Positions 7,604-14,336 of a stretch of DNA of 15,634 nucleotides are shown here, in pieces (the stretch's first letter is position 1; the number at the start of each line of letters is the position of its first letter). The stretch is from NCBI GenBank assembly GCA_903889815.1, contig CAISYX010000074.1, forward strand, positions 1 through 15,634, read 5' to 3'. The notes beneath the pieces are model-generated. The model saw only the letters and a program-made list of their open reading frames with translations, did not search any database and was not told where the DNA came from. Source of the DNA: an uncultured Gammaproteobacteria bacterium (lineage in GTDB: Bacteria > Pseudomonadota > Gammaproteobacteria > Pseudomonadales > Pseudohongiellaceae). A program made the translations under genes and the position numbers.

Positions 7604-8119
7604 CTACAATTCCATTTCTATTGCGCGACGTTGTGGCGTGTAGCAAAGACCAGCCGAGGCACAGCCCTGATACTCCATGATCAGCGTGACGGGGCCGGAA
7701 ATCGCATCTGCGGGCACTGGCAGGAGGACATTCATGTCGGAGAAGTACACCTCTACCGCCCCAAAGAACTCATCTTCGTGAGCGCTGCTCGGGGGCAGAA
7801 GTGGCGAAAGCGCATGTTCGGTTTCGCCCAGTCGCAGCAAGAACCTGAACTTGTCCCTGTAGAGATAGTGGCCGTCCACAATTTGCCAATGCACCCCTAT
7901 GACGCCGGGCTCAGGCAGGCTGGTGTAAAACGTGAAGGCTTCTTCGACGGGGAGGAATGCCGGCGCCGACAACAGGCCGCGGCCCGCACCGGGCAGAGCC
8001 TGCGCCTGAAGTGTGGTTGAGCAGAGAAAGACGCAGGGAATGCACAGCAGAAACCACAGGGCGAGGATACTGCTGTGTGAGTGTCGTCTGTCAGTACCTA
8101 CTACGTTCAAAGAACTCAT
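7604..8119 (-). CDS. Secreted stand-alone DsbD N-terminal-domain protein
   Basis: The 171-residue product matches only the N-terminal periplasmic domain of DsbD, the part that passes electrons to DsbC-, DsbG- and CcmG-type partners. Residues 1-41 look like a Sec signal peptide: basic RRH, the hydrophobic run ILALWFLLCIPCVFL, and an AQA cleavage site before Leu42. The domain shows HWQIVDGHYLYRDKFRF at about 77-93, HEDEFFG at 114-120 (the cap-loop DEFYG of E. coli), and YQGCASAGLCYTPQ with Cys153 and Cys159 at the exact spacing of the E. coli redox pair. It ends in a stop soon after. No membrane electron-transfer domain or C-terminal thioredoxin domain follows in any frame, so this is either a natural single-domain protein or an old remnant. 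The intact cysteines argue for the former. I chose the ATG at 8119, 22 bases after fabB, because it starts the signal peptide; its ribosome site is weak. Confidence 0.85.
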   Translation of the reverse strand: MSSLNVVGTDRRHSHSSILALWFLLCIPCVFLCSTTLQAQALPGAGRGLLSAPAFLPVEEAFTFYTSLPEPGVIGVHWQIVDGHYLYRDKFRFLLRLGETEHALSPLLPPSSAHEDEFFGAVEVYFSDMNVLLPVPADAISGPVTLIMEYQGCASAGLCYTPQRRAIEMEL

Positions 8120-8141
8120 TTTCGACAAGCCTGATGGCTGA

Positions 8142-9359
8142 CTATTGATCGTAACGCTCGAACACCAGGCTGGCATTGGTGCCGCCGAACCCGAAACTGT
8201 TGGACAGGACCCTGTCCAGCTTGACGTTGTCCACGCGCTGCAGGGGGATGTTGAGGCCTTCTGCTTCTGGATCAAGATTCTCGATGTTCGCGGCAGCGCA
8301 GACGAAGTTGTTCTCCATCATCAGCAGGCTGTAGATGGCTTCCTGAGCGCCGGCAGCGCCAAGAGAGTGTCCGCTGAGCGATTTGGTGGAGTTGATAAGC
8401 GGGCGCTGTTCACCGAAAGCTTCGCGGATGGCGCGCAGTTCCGAGACATCGCCTGCTGGCGTGCTGGTGCCGTGCATATTGATGTAGTCGATCGGGCCGC
8501 TGGCCGTGGCGCAGGCCATGTTCATCGCACGCACGCCGCCTTCGCCGCAGGGCGCGACCATGTCATAGCCATCCGAAGTGGCGCCATAGCCGGTAATCTC
8601 GGCATAAATCTTTGCGCCCCGCTTGATGGCGTGATCAAGCGCTTCAATGACCAGAACGGCACCTCCGCCTGCAATCACGAAGCCGTCTCGGTCCCGGTCG
8701 AAGGCGCGTGAGGCCTTGTCAGGTGTATCGTTGTATTTGGTGGACAGCGCGCCCATGGCGTCAAACATGTTGGTCAGGGACCAGTGTTCCGCTTCGCCGC
8801 CGCCTGCGAAGATCATGTCCTGCTTGTTCAGTTGAATCAGTTCCACCGCGTTGCCGATGCAATGCGCGCTCGTGGCGCAAGCGGAAGAAATTGAGTAGTT
8901 GACACCCTTGATCTTGAACGGGGTCGCCAGGCATGCGGAAACCGTGCTGCCCATCGTTCGCGTCACGCGATAAGGACCAATCTTGCGCACGCCTTGCGTT
9001 CGCAGAATGTCAGCCGCTTCCACCTGGTCGGCGGAGGAGGAGCCTCCGGCACCCATGATGATACCGGTGCGGATATTGGAAACTTCTTCGTCCTTCAGGC
9101 CGGCATCCTTGATTGCCTGTTCCATCGAGAGGTAGCCGAATGCCGCAGCATCGCCCATGAAACGCAGGATCTTGCGGTCGATCAGAGAGGGCAGATCAAG
9201 ATCTATCCAGCCGGCGATATGGCTGCGCAGGCCCATCTCCTTGTATTCAGGCCGAAAGCGGATGCCGCTGCGTCCGAGCTGAAGCGATTCCAATACCGTT
9301 TGCTTGTCGCTACCAAGACAAGAAACGATACCGATACCGGTGACAACAACGCGTCTCAT
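8142..9359 (-). CDS. fabB: Beta-ketoacyl-ACP synthase I
   Basis: FabB elongates acyl-ACP chains with malonyl-ACP and is the condensing enzyme needed for the cis-unsaturated branch that FabA opens. The 405-residue protein (E. coli 406) has the thiolase fold. The nucleophile is Cys161 in SISSACATSAH, and the catalytic histidines are His296 (INMHGTSTP) and His331 (SLSGHSLGAAG), with Lys326 between them. GDAAAFGYLSMEQA and the C-terminal SNSFGFGGTNASLVF are also typical. FabB rather than FabF is indicated by the close match to E. coli FabB and the adjacent fabA. The ATG at 9359 follows an AGAGG ribosome site. It lies 31 bases downstream of fabA and almost certainly shares its transcript. Confidence 0.97.
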   Translation of the reverse strand: MRRVVVTGIGIVSCLGSDKQTVLESLQLGRSGIRFRPEYKEMGLRSHIAGWIDLDLPSLIDRKILRFMGDAAAFGYLSMEQAIKDAGLKDEEVSNIRTGIIMGAGGSSSADQVEAADILRTQGVRKIGPYRVTRTMGSTVSACLATPFKIKGVNYSISSACATSAHCIGNAVELIQLNKQDMIFAGGGEAEHWSLTNMFDAMGALSTKYNDTPDKASRAFDRDRDGFVIAGGGAVLVIEALDHAIKRGAKIYAEITGYGATSDGYDMVAPCGEGGVRAMNMACATASGPIDYINMHGTSTPAGDVSELRAIREAFGEQRPLINSTKSLSGHSLGAAGAQEAIYSLLMMENNFVCAAANIENLDPEAEGLNIPLQRVDNVKLDRVLSNSFGFGGTNASLVFERYDQ

Positions 9360-9390
9360 AAAAACCTCTGAAAAAAACTCTGGAATGCGA

Positions 9391-9915
9391 TCAAAACCTG
9401 CTTTCGGGCGTGAAAAGGCCGACTTTCAGGCCGTTGGTAACGTAAATCTCCTTGCCGTCGACGGACACTGTACCATCCGCAATACCCATCACCAACTTTC
9501 GTTCTATCACACGCGACAATGAAAGCTGATAGACGACTTTGCGGTGGGTTGGAAGAATTTCGCCACTGAATTTGACTTCCCCGGCACCCAGCGCGCGCCC
9601 TTTGCCGAGATTGCCGCGCCAGCCCAGGTAAAAGCCGACCAGTTGCCACATGGCATCCAGGCCGAGGCAGCCGGGCATGACGGGGTCTTCCGGGAAATGG
9701 CAGGCGAAGAACCACAGGTCCGGGTGGATATCCAGCTCCGCGATGATCTCCCCTTTGCCGTGCGCGCCACCGGTGTCATTGATTTCGACAATACGGTCCA
9801 GCATCAGCATGTTGCCTACTGGAAGCCGGGCATTGCCGGGGCCGAACATGCGGCCGTAGCCACATTCCAGCAGCTCGTCGCGGGTGTAGGAGTTCTTGCG
9901 GATATGGCCATTCAT
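9391..9915 (-). CDS. fabA: 3-hydroxydecanoyl-ACP dehydratase / isomerase
   Basis: FabA dehydrates 3-hydroxydecanoyl-ACP and isomerises the trans-2 product to cis-3, the branch point for anaerobic unsaturated fatty acid synthesis. The 174-residue product (E. coli 172) has SYTRDELLECGYG near the start, NMLMLDRIVEI, and the hot-dog-fold active site WFFACHFPEDPVMPGCLGLDAMWQ, with predicted catalytic His73 and Asp87. FYLGWRGNLGKGRALGAGEVKF and GLKVGLF follow. The start is uncertain. The ATG at 9915 fits the family length but lacks a clear ribosome site. Another in-frame ATG at 9942 would add nine residues and also lacks one. fabB follows 31 bases later, and the divergent manC starts 243 bases away. 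I see no match to the FabR or FadR operators of E. coli. Confidence 0.96.
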   Translation of the reverse strand: MNGHIRKNSYTRDELLECGYGRMFGPGNARLPVGNMLMLDRIVEINDTGGAHGKGEIIAELDIHPDLWFFACHFPEDPVMPGCLGLDAMWQLVGFYLGWRGNLGKGRALGAGEVKFSGEILPTHRKVVYQLSLSRVIERKLVMGIADGTVSVDGKEIYVTNGLKVGLFTPESRF

Positions 9916-10158
9916 AAAGTCAGTGTTCGCAGCGATAGACATCGAAATAGCGTCAGGGCGGTCGCCCCCTTTTCTCAAAGGCCGCGATGTTATCGTGGCA
10001 AATGGAAATAATCGATAAAATTTTACACCGCTCCACGGCGGCAGCAGGCACTTGCGAAGCGTTTGTGGCACACTGACGCACCCCCAAAAGGGACGGATTC
10101 ACCAGACCACGATGCCCCGGGTGAGTCGCCCGAAGCGCGTGGAAAACAGGACGCAACG
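9916..10158. promoter_or_regulatory. Divergent fabA/manC intergenic region
   Basis: This 243-base gap separates the fabA and manC starts and must hold both start regions. It contains a short palindrome, GGGCG-gt-CGCCC, at 9956-9967, which would lie in the fabA leader. It also contains an AT-rich patch around 10003-10025 that includes the perfect 10-base palindrome taaaatttta at 10016-10025. On the minus strand, TAAAAT there could be a -10 box for fabA, but no good -35 accompanies it. For manC I find no convincing -35/-10 pair; its ribosome site AGGA is at 10147-10150. The regional role follows from gene orientation, and the individual sites are uncertain. Confidence 0.45.
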
Positions 10159-11601
10159 ATGATCATTCCCGTAGTGCTGGCAGGTGGCGTAGGGTCGCGC
10201 CTGTGGCCGGTTTCCCGGCAGCTTTACCCCAAACAGTTTGCTTCCCTGACCACCGGGCGCGCCCAGAGCGCCACTGACAGCACTCTCTTCCAGGCCACGC
10301 TGCTGCGCCTGGCCTCACTCACAAACCGTGGCGCCCCGATGGTGATCTGCAATGAAGATCATCGCTTCCTGACCGCCCAGCAATTGCGCGACATTGACAT
10401 CCACCAGGCCACCATTCTGCTCGAGCCGATTGGTCGCAACACGGCGCCAGCGGTTGCATTGGCTGCCCTGCTGGCCGATGCGGAAGACATTCTGCTGGTG
10501 TTGCCCGCTGATCATGCCATTCGCGACAGCGAGGCACTTTGTCGGGCCATCGCGCGCGGCGCACAACTGGCAGGCGACGGACGGCTGGTAACCTTCGGCA
10601 TCGTGCCGGCCTCTGCGGAGACGGGTTATGGCTATATCCTGCGTGGCGCCGAGGTCGGGGCAGAGCCCGCCGATGGGTATGCAGTACAGCGCTTTGTCGA
10701 AAAGCCCGATCTGGCAACGGCTCAGGCCTATCTCGCCAGCGGCGACTACTACTGGAACAGCGGCATGTTCATGTTCAAGGCCGGCCGTTACCTGCAGGAG
10801 CTGGCGCAGCATGCCCCCGATATCCTGGCCAGTTGCCGCACCGCCGTGGCCTCAATAGAAGAAGATGTGGACTTCAAGCGCGTGTCCCTGCCACTTTTCA
10901 GTGCATGTCGCAGTGAGTCAATCGACTATGCCGTCATGGAGAAAACCCGGGACGCCGTGGTGGTGCCGCTGGATGCGCGATGGAACGATCTTGGCGCCTG
11001 GAACGCGCTGTGGGAAACCTCCGAAAAAGACACATCCGGCAATGTGCTGACCGGGGACGTCCTGTGCGCCGATGTCAGCGACAGCTATATCCACTCCCAT
11101 TCACGCCTTGTGGCCGCTGTCGGACTGGACAACGCGGTGATTGTGGAGACGGCGGATGCCGTGCTGGTCGCGTCCCGCGACCGAGTGCAGGACGTCAAGC
11201 GCATCGTGCAGCAGCTGGAACAGAACAAGCGCACCGAGAGCGTCAACCATGTGCTGGTTTATCGTCCGTGGGGCAGTTATGAATCCCTCGCAATCGGCGC
11301 CGGATTCCAGGTCAAGCACATTGTGGTGAAGCCCGGCGGCTCGCTTTCCCTGCAAATGCACCATCACAGAGCGGAGCACTGGATCGTGATCAAAGGCAGT
11401 GCAACGGTGACCTGCGACGATCGCGTGTTCACGCTTAACGCCAACGAGTCGACCTTCATCCCTCTGGGCAGCACCCATCGTCTGCAGAATCTGACCTCGA
11501 CGCCAGTCGAGCTGATTGAAGTCCAGACGGGCAGCTATCTGGGCGAAGACGACATTGTGCGCTTCGAAGACATTTACGGTCGCAAGGTGGAAAAATTCTG
11601 A
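10159..11601 (+). CDS. manC: Mannose-1-phosphate guanylyltransferase / mannose-6-phosphate isomerase (type II)
   Basis: Enzymes of this family make GDP-mannose from GTP and mannose-1-phosphate. Many also interconvert fructose-6-phosphate and mannose-6-phosphate through a C-terminal cupin. The 480-residue protein (AlgA 481, E. coli ManC 478) has the nucleotidyltransferase signature VLAGGVGSRLWPVSR at 6-20 with Lys25 in YPKQF, then LPADHAIRD, VEKPD and YYWNSGMFMF. The cupin domain (about 366-480) has YRPWGSYE and the metal-binding QMHHHRAEHW at about 399-408. Both halves look intact, so both activities are plausible. The ATG at 10159 has an AGGA site eight bases upstream; longer versions of the frame add an unconserved 32 residues. 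The gene leads the manC-galU-manB cassette. The symbol algA or cpsB is also used for this family. Confidence 0.94.
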   Translation: MIIPVVLAGGVGSRLWPVSRQLYPKQFASLTTGRAQSATDSTLFQATLLRLASLTNRGAPMVICNEDHRFLTAQQLRDIDIHQATILLEPIGRNTAPAVALAALLADAEDILLVLPADHAIRDSEALCRAIARGAQLAGDGRLVTFGIVPASAETGYGYILRGAEVGAEPADGYAVQRFVEKPDLATAQAYLASGDYYWNSGMFMFKAGRYLQELAQHAPDILASCRTAVASIEEDVDFKRVSLPLFSACRSESIDYAVMEKTRDAVVVPLDARWNDLGAWNALWETSEKDTSGNVLTGDVLCADVSDSYIHSHSRLVAAVGLDNAVIVETADAVLVASRDRVQDVKRIVQQLEQNKRTESVNHVLVYRPWGSYESLAIGAGFQVKHIVVKPGGSLSLQMHHHRAEHWIVIKGSATVTCDDRVFTLNANESTFIPLGSTHRLQNLTSTPVELIEVQTGSYLGEDDIVRFEDIYGRKVEKF

Positions 11602-11624
11602 GAGAGCGCCAGTCGTGCGCTCTC
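11602..11624 (+). other. Perfect hairpin in the manC-galU gap
   Basis: Directly after the manC stop, gagagcgc (11602-11609) and gcgctctc (11617-11624) form a perfect 8-base-pair stem with a seven-base loop. It is not followed by a U-tract, so it is unlikely to be a strong intrinsic terminator. It may instead protect the manC 3' end from exonucleases or set unequal expression of manC and galU. The structure is plain in the sequence; the role is inference. Confidence 0.6.
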
Positions 11625-11665
11625 GCAATTCGCATTCATTCTCACTGAGGTACTCGCAAGACATC

Positions 11666-12505
11666 ATGGACAAGATCAGAAAATGCCTGTTTCCAGCAGC
11701 CGGCTATGGAACGCGCTTCCTGCCGGTCACCAAATCCATGCCCAAGGAGATGTTGCCGCTGGTGAACAAGCCCTTGATTCAGTACGGGGTGGAAGAGGCG
11801 ATGGCTGCCGGGCTTCACGGCATGGCCATCGTCACAGGACGGGGCAAGCGCGCGCTGGAGGATCACTTCGACATCAGCTACGAGCTGGAACATCAGATTG
11901 CCGGGACGGACAAGGAGTGGGCGCTCAAGGATATCCGCCACATCATCAACAACTGCTCCTTCTCCTATACCCGACAGATCGAGATGAAGGGCCTTGGCCA
12001 CGCGATCCTGACAGGCGAGTCGCTGATCGGTGAAGAGCCCTTTGCCGTGATACTCGCCGATGATTACTGTGTGACAGACGACGAGGGCGTGTTGGCGCAG
12101 ATGGTCAGGCTGTATGAAAAGTACCGCTGCAGCATCGTGGCCATCGAAGAGATTCCGCGGGACGAGACTTACAAGTACGGCGTCATTGCCGGCGATCTGG
12201 AGGCCGAAGGGCTGTACCGCGTGCGGGAAATGGTGGAGAAGCCGGACCCGGCCGTGGCGCCAAGCAATCTGGCCATCATCGGCCGCTACATCCTGACGCC
12301 GGACATCTTCGACATCCTGCGCAACACGCCGCCGGGCCGCAATGGCGAGATTCAGATTACCGACGCGCTGATGACGCAGGCAGAAATGGGTCGTGTTCTT
12401 GCATACAAGTTCAAGGGCCGCCGATTCGACTGCGGCAGCATTGAAGGTTTCATGGAAGCCTCCAATTACAACTACGCGCACCTCTACCGCAAGAACAAGG
12501 CATAA
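11666..12505 (+). CDS. galU: UTP-glucose-1-phosphate uridylyltransferase
   Basis: GalU makes UDP-glucose from UTP and glucose-1-phosphate for exopolysaccharide, LPS and osmoprotective glycans. At 279 residues it equals the Pseudomonas enzyme and is shorter than the 302-residue E. coli one. The N-terminal nucleotide-binding motif is FPAAGYGTRFLPVTKSMPKE at 9-28, followed by MLPLVNKPLIQYGVEEA. GLGHAIL (109-115), VILADDY (128-134, probable metal-binding Asp), YKYGVI, MVEKPD, NGEIQITDAL and FDCGSIEGF complete the family pattern. The ATG at 11666 is the only start that fits; its ribosome site is weak. The frame extends upstream into the manC end, but those residues are not conserved. It sits between the two GDP-mannose genes, with manB starting within 30 bases downstream. 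Confidence 0.96.
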   Translation: MDKIRKCLFPAAGYGTRFLPVTKSMPKEMLPLVNKPLIQYGVEEAMAAGLHGMAIVTGRGKRALEDHFDISYELEHQIAGTDKEWALKDIRHIINNCSFSYTRQIEMKGLGHAILTGESLIGEEPFAVILADDYCVTDDEGVLAQMVRLYEKYRCSIVAIEEIPRDETYKYGVIAGDLEAEGLYRVREMVEKPDPAVAPSNLAIIGRYILTPDIFDILRNTPPGRNGEIQITDALMTQAEMGRVLAYKFKGRRFDCGSIEGFMEASNYNYAHLYRKNKA

Positions 12506-12532
12506 GTGCTTGCCACAGGAACGGGAACCGAC

Positions 12533-13882
12533 ATGAAAACTGCCATCCACTGCTTCAAGCCTTACGACATCCGCGGTCGCATTCCGGATCAGCTCAACGA
12601 CGACATCGCCTATCGCATCGGGCGGGCCTACGCCCTGTGGCTGAAGCCGAAAAACGTGGTGGTGGGCTATGACATCCGCTTGACCAGCGAGTCCTTGTGC
12701 AATGCGGTGACGCAGGGCCTGCTGGACTGTGGCGTGGACGTGATCAACATCGGGCAGTGCGGCACCGAGGAAATCTATTTCGCCACATCGCACCTGAAGA
12801 CCAGTGGTGGCATCGTCGTCACAGCCAGCCATAACCCGAAGGATTACAATGGGATGAAGCTGGTGCGGGAGGACTCCAAACCGATCAGTGGAGATACAGG
12901 CCTGAACGAGATCAAGGCGATCGCCGAGGCAGGGGACTTCCCGCCACCCGGCACACCGGGCACCCTGACACGGCAGGACACCAAACCCGCCTATGTCGAA
13001 CACCTGCTGAGCTACATCGATGTGTCGGTACTCAAGCCGCTGACGCTGGTAGTCAATGCCGGCAACGGAGGCGCAGGGGCTGTCGTGGATCTGCTGGAGC
13101 CGCACCTGCCGTTCAATTTCATCAAGGTGCATCACCAGGCCGATGGCCACTTCCCCAATGGCGTGCCCAATCCGCTGCTGATCGAGAACCGTCAGCCCAG
13201 CATCGACGCGATTTTGTCCCACAAGGCTGACATCGGCATCGCCTGGGACGGTGACTTTGACCGTTGTTTCTTCTTCGACGAAAACGCGGGGTTTGTGGAG
13301 GGCTACTACATTGTCGGTCTGCTGGCCGAGAGCTTCCTGCGCAAGGTGCCTGGTGCAAAGATCATTCACGACCCACGCCTGACCTGGAACACCATCGAGA
13401 TTGCGAAACAATTCGGCGGCGAAGCCATCCAGTGCAAGACGGGCCACGCCTTCATCAAGGAGCGCATGCGCCAGGAAGACGCCGTGTACGGTGGCGAGAT
13501 GAGTGCCCACCATTACTTCCGTGACTTCGCCTACTGCGACAGTGGCATGATTCCCTGGCTGCTGGTGGCCGAGATGATCTGCAAGACCGGCAAGACCTTG
13601 TCTGAGCTGGTGTCCGAGCGCATGGCCGCTTTCCCTGCCAGCGGCGAGATCAATCGCACCATTCAGGATCCGGCAGCGCTGCTCAAGAAAGTGCAGGCCA
13701 GGTATGAGTCCAGTGCCAGTGCGATGGATTTCACCGATGGTCTGAGCATGAGCTTCGAGCACTGGCGCTTCAATCTGCGCATGTCCAACACCGAGCCGGT
13801 GGTCAGGCTGAATGTCGAGTCACGCGCCGATACGGCGCTGATGGAGGTCAAGACGGCGGAGCTGCTGAGCTTGATGGACTGA
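12533..13882 (+). CDS. manB: Phosphomannomutase, ManB/CpsG type
   Basis: ManB converts mannose-6-phosphate to mannose-1-phosphate, the substrate of ManC. The 449-residue protein (E. coli CpsG 456) has the four-domain phosphohexomutase layout. Ser99 in VTASHNPKDYNGMK is the phosphoserine site, WDGDFDRC at 238-245 is the Mg loop, and GGEMSAHHYFRDFAYCDSG at 320-338 is the sugar-binding loop. RMSNTEPVVRLN at 416-427 is the phosphate-binding loop. The GGEMSAHHYF loop matches enteric CpsG/ManB rather than Pseudomonas AlgC. I chose the ATG at 12533, which has a GGGAA ribosome site; a GTG at 12506 immediately after the galU stop would add nine residues. Together with manC it completes a route from fructose-6-phosphate to GDP-mannose. 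The stop lies only ten bases from the end of the convergent acetyltransferase gene. Confidence 0.95.
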   Translation: MKTAIHCFKPYDIRGRIPDQLNDDIAYRIGRAYALWLKPKNVVVGYDIRLTSESLCNAVTQGLLDCGVDVINIGQCGTEEIYFATSHLKTSGGIVVTASHNPKDYNGMKLVREDSKPISGDTGLNEIKAIAEAGDFPPPGTPGTLTRQDTKPAYVEHLLSYIDVSVLKPLTLVVNAGNGGAGAVVDLLEPHLPFNFIKVHHQADGHFPNGVPNPLLIENRQPSIDAILSHKADIGIAWDGDFDRCFFFDENAGFVEGYYIVGLLAESFLRKVPGAKIIHDPRLTWNTIEIAKQFGGEAIQCKTGHAFIKERMRQEDAVYGGEMSAHHYFRDFAYCDSGMIPWLLVAEMICKTGKTLSELVSERMAAFPASGEINRTIQDPAALLKKVQARYESSASAMDFTDGLSMSFEHWRFNLRMSNTEPVVRLNVESRADTALMEVKTAELLSLMD

Positions 13883-13892
13883 TCGCCCGCTC

Positions 13893-14336
13893 CTACAGGC
13901 TGGGGCGCCACTCCAGCTTCAGACTCCAGTCGTCTTGCGCGTAAGACGTGAAGCCCTGATGCTGGTAGAAATGCTGAGCCGGATTGATCCGCAGCACACT
14001 CAGGCGCAGCGGTTTGCGCTTCTGTGTGGCGAGCAACTGCGCATGGCGGACCAGTTCCCCGCCCAGTCCGCGCTTCTGGTGCTCGGGCACCACTATTACC
14101 ATCTCCAGCCACAGGTGATCGGGTTTTTCCAGAATACTGCAGGCACCTGCATCTTCGCCCTTGTCCCGCAAAATCACGAAGCTGCCGGGTGGCAGATTCT
14201 CGAGAAAGCCATGCTGCTGGAACAGTTCGTTCCAGCCCCAGGTTTTCTCGATGAATTCCTGCATGGTGCGTTTGAACGTGGCATAGAGCCAGTCCATGTC
14301 TGCCTTGGTGGCCTTGCGAATGCGGGAGCGACTCAT
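13893..14336 (-). CDS. GNAT-family N-acetyltransferase, substrate unknown
   Basis: The 147-residue protein has the GNAT fold pattern. It begins RIRKATKADMDWLYATFKRT with the helical pair that shapes the acceptor site. A central strand LWLEMVIVVPEHQKRGLGGELV follows at about 75-96, whose QKRGLG is the acetyl-CoA pyrophosphate loop. It ends with LRLSVLRINPAQHFYQHQGF, the usual motif B region with its late Tyr and GF. The substrate cannot be read from the sequence. Its ATG at 14336 overlaps the stop of the upstream RimB-RimK gene by four bases (ATGA), and AGG six bases upstream may act as ribosome site, so translation is probably coupled. This pairing suggests, without proving, that it acts on a protein or small molecule in the same process. 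It converges with manB. Confidence 0.85.
   Translation of the reverse strand: MSRSRIRKATKADMDWLYATFKRTMQEFIEKTWGWNELFQQHGFLENLPPGSFVILRDKGEDAGACSILEKPDHLWLEMVIVVPEHQKRGLGGELVRHAQLLATQKRKPLRLSVLRINPAQHFYQHQGFTSYAQDDWSLKLEWRPSL
13899..13917 (+). terminator. Terminator-like hairpin after manB
   Basis: Sixteen bases past the manB stop, gctgggg (13899-13905) can pair with ctccagc (13911-13917) around a five-base loop, with one G-U pair in a seven-base stem. It lies inside the 3' end of the convergent acetyltransferase gene, where a terminator for manB would be expected. Only two Ts follow, so intrinsic termination would be weak. Confidence 0.2.

Noticed and set aside
10063..10078. Possible sigma54 promoter (TGGCAC followed by GC) upstream of manC
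   Set aside because: The gap between the GG and GC elements is nine bases rather than the required ten, and the -12 element lacks TTGC.
11642..13762. A 706-codon open frame on the minus strand
   Set aside because: It lies antisense to galU and manB, both of which have full family motifs in the plus strand. Its translation is rich in His, Val, Asp and Gly with no recognisable domain, as expected for a mirror frame of GC-rich coding DNA.
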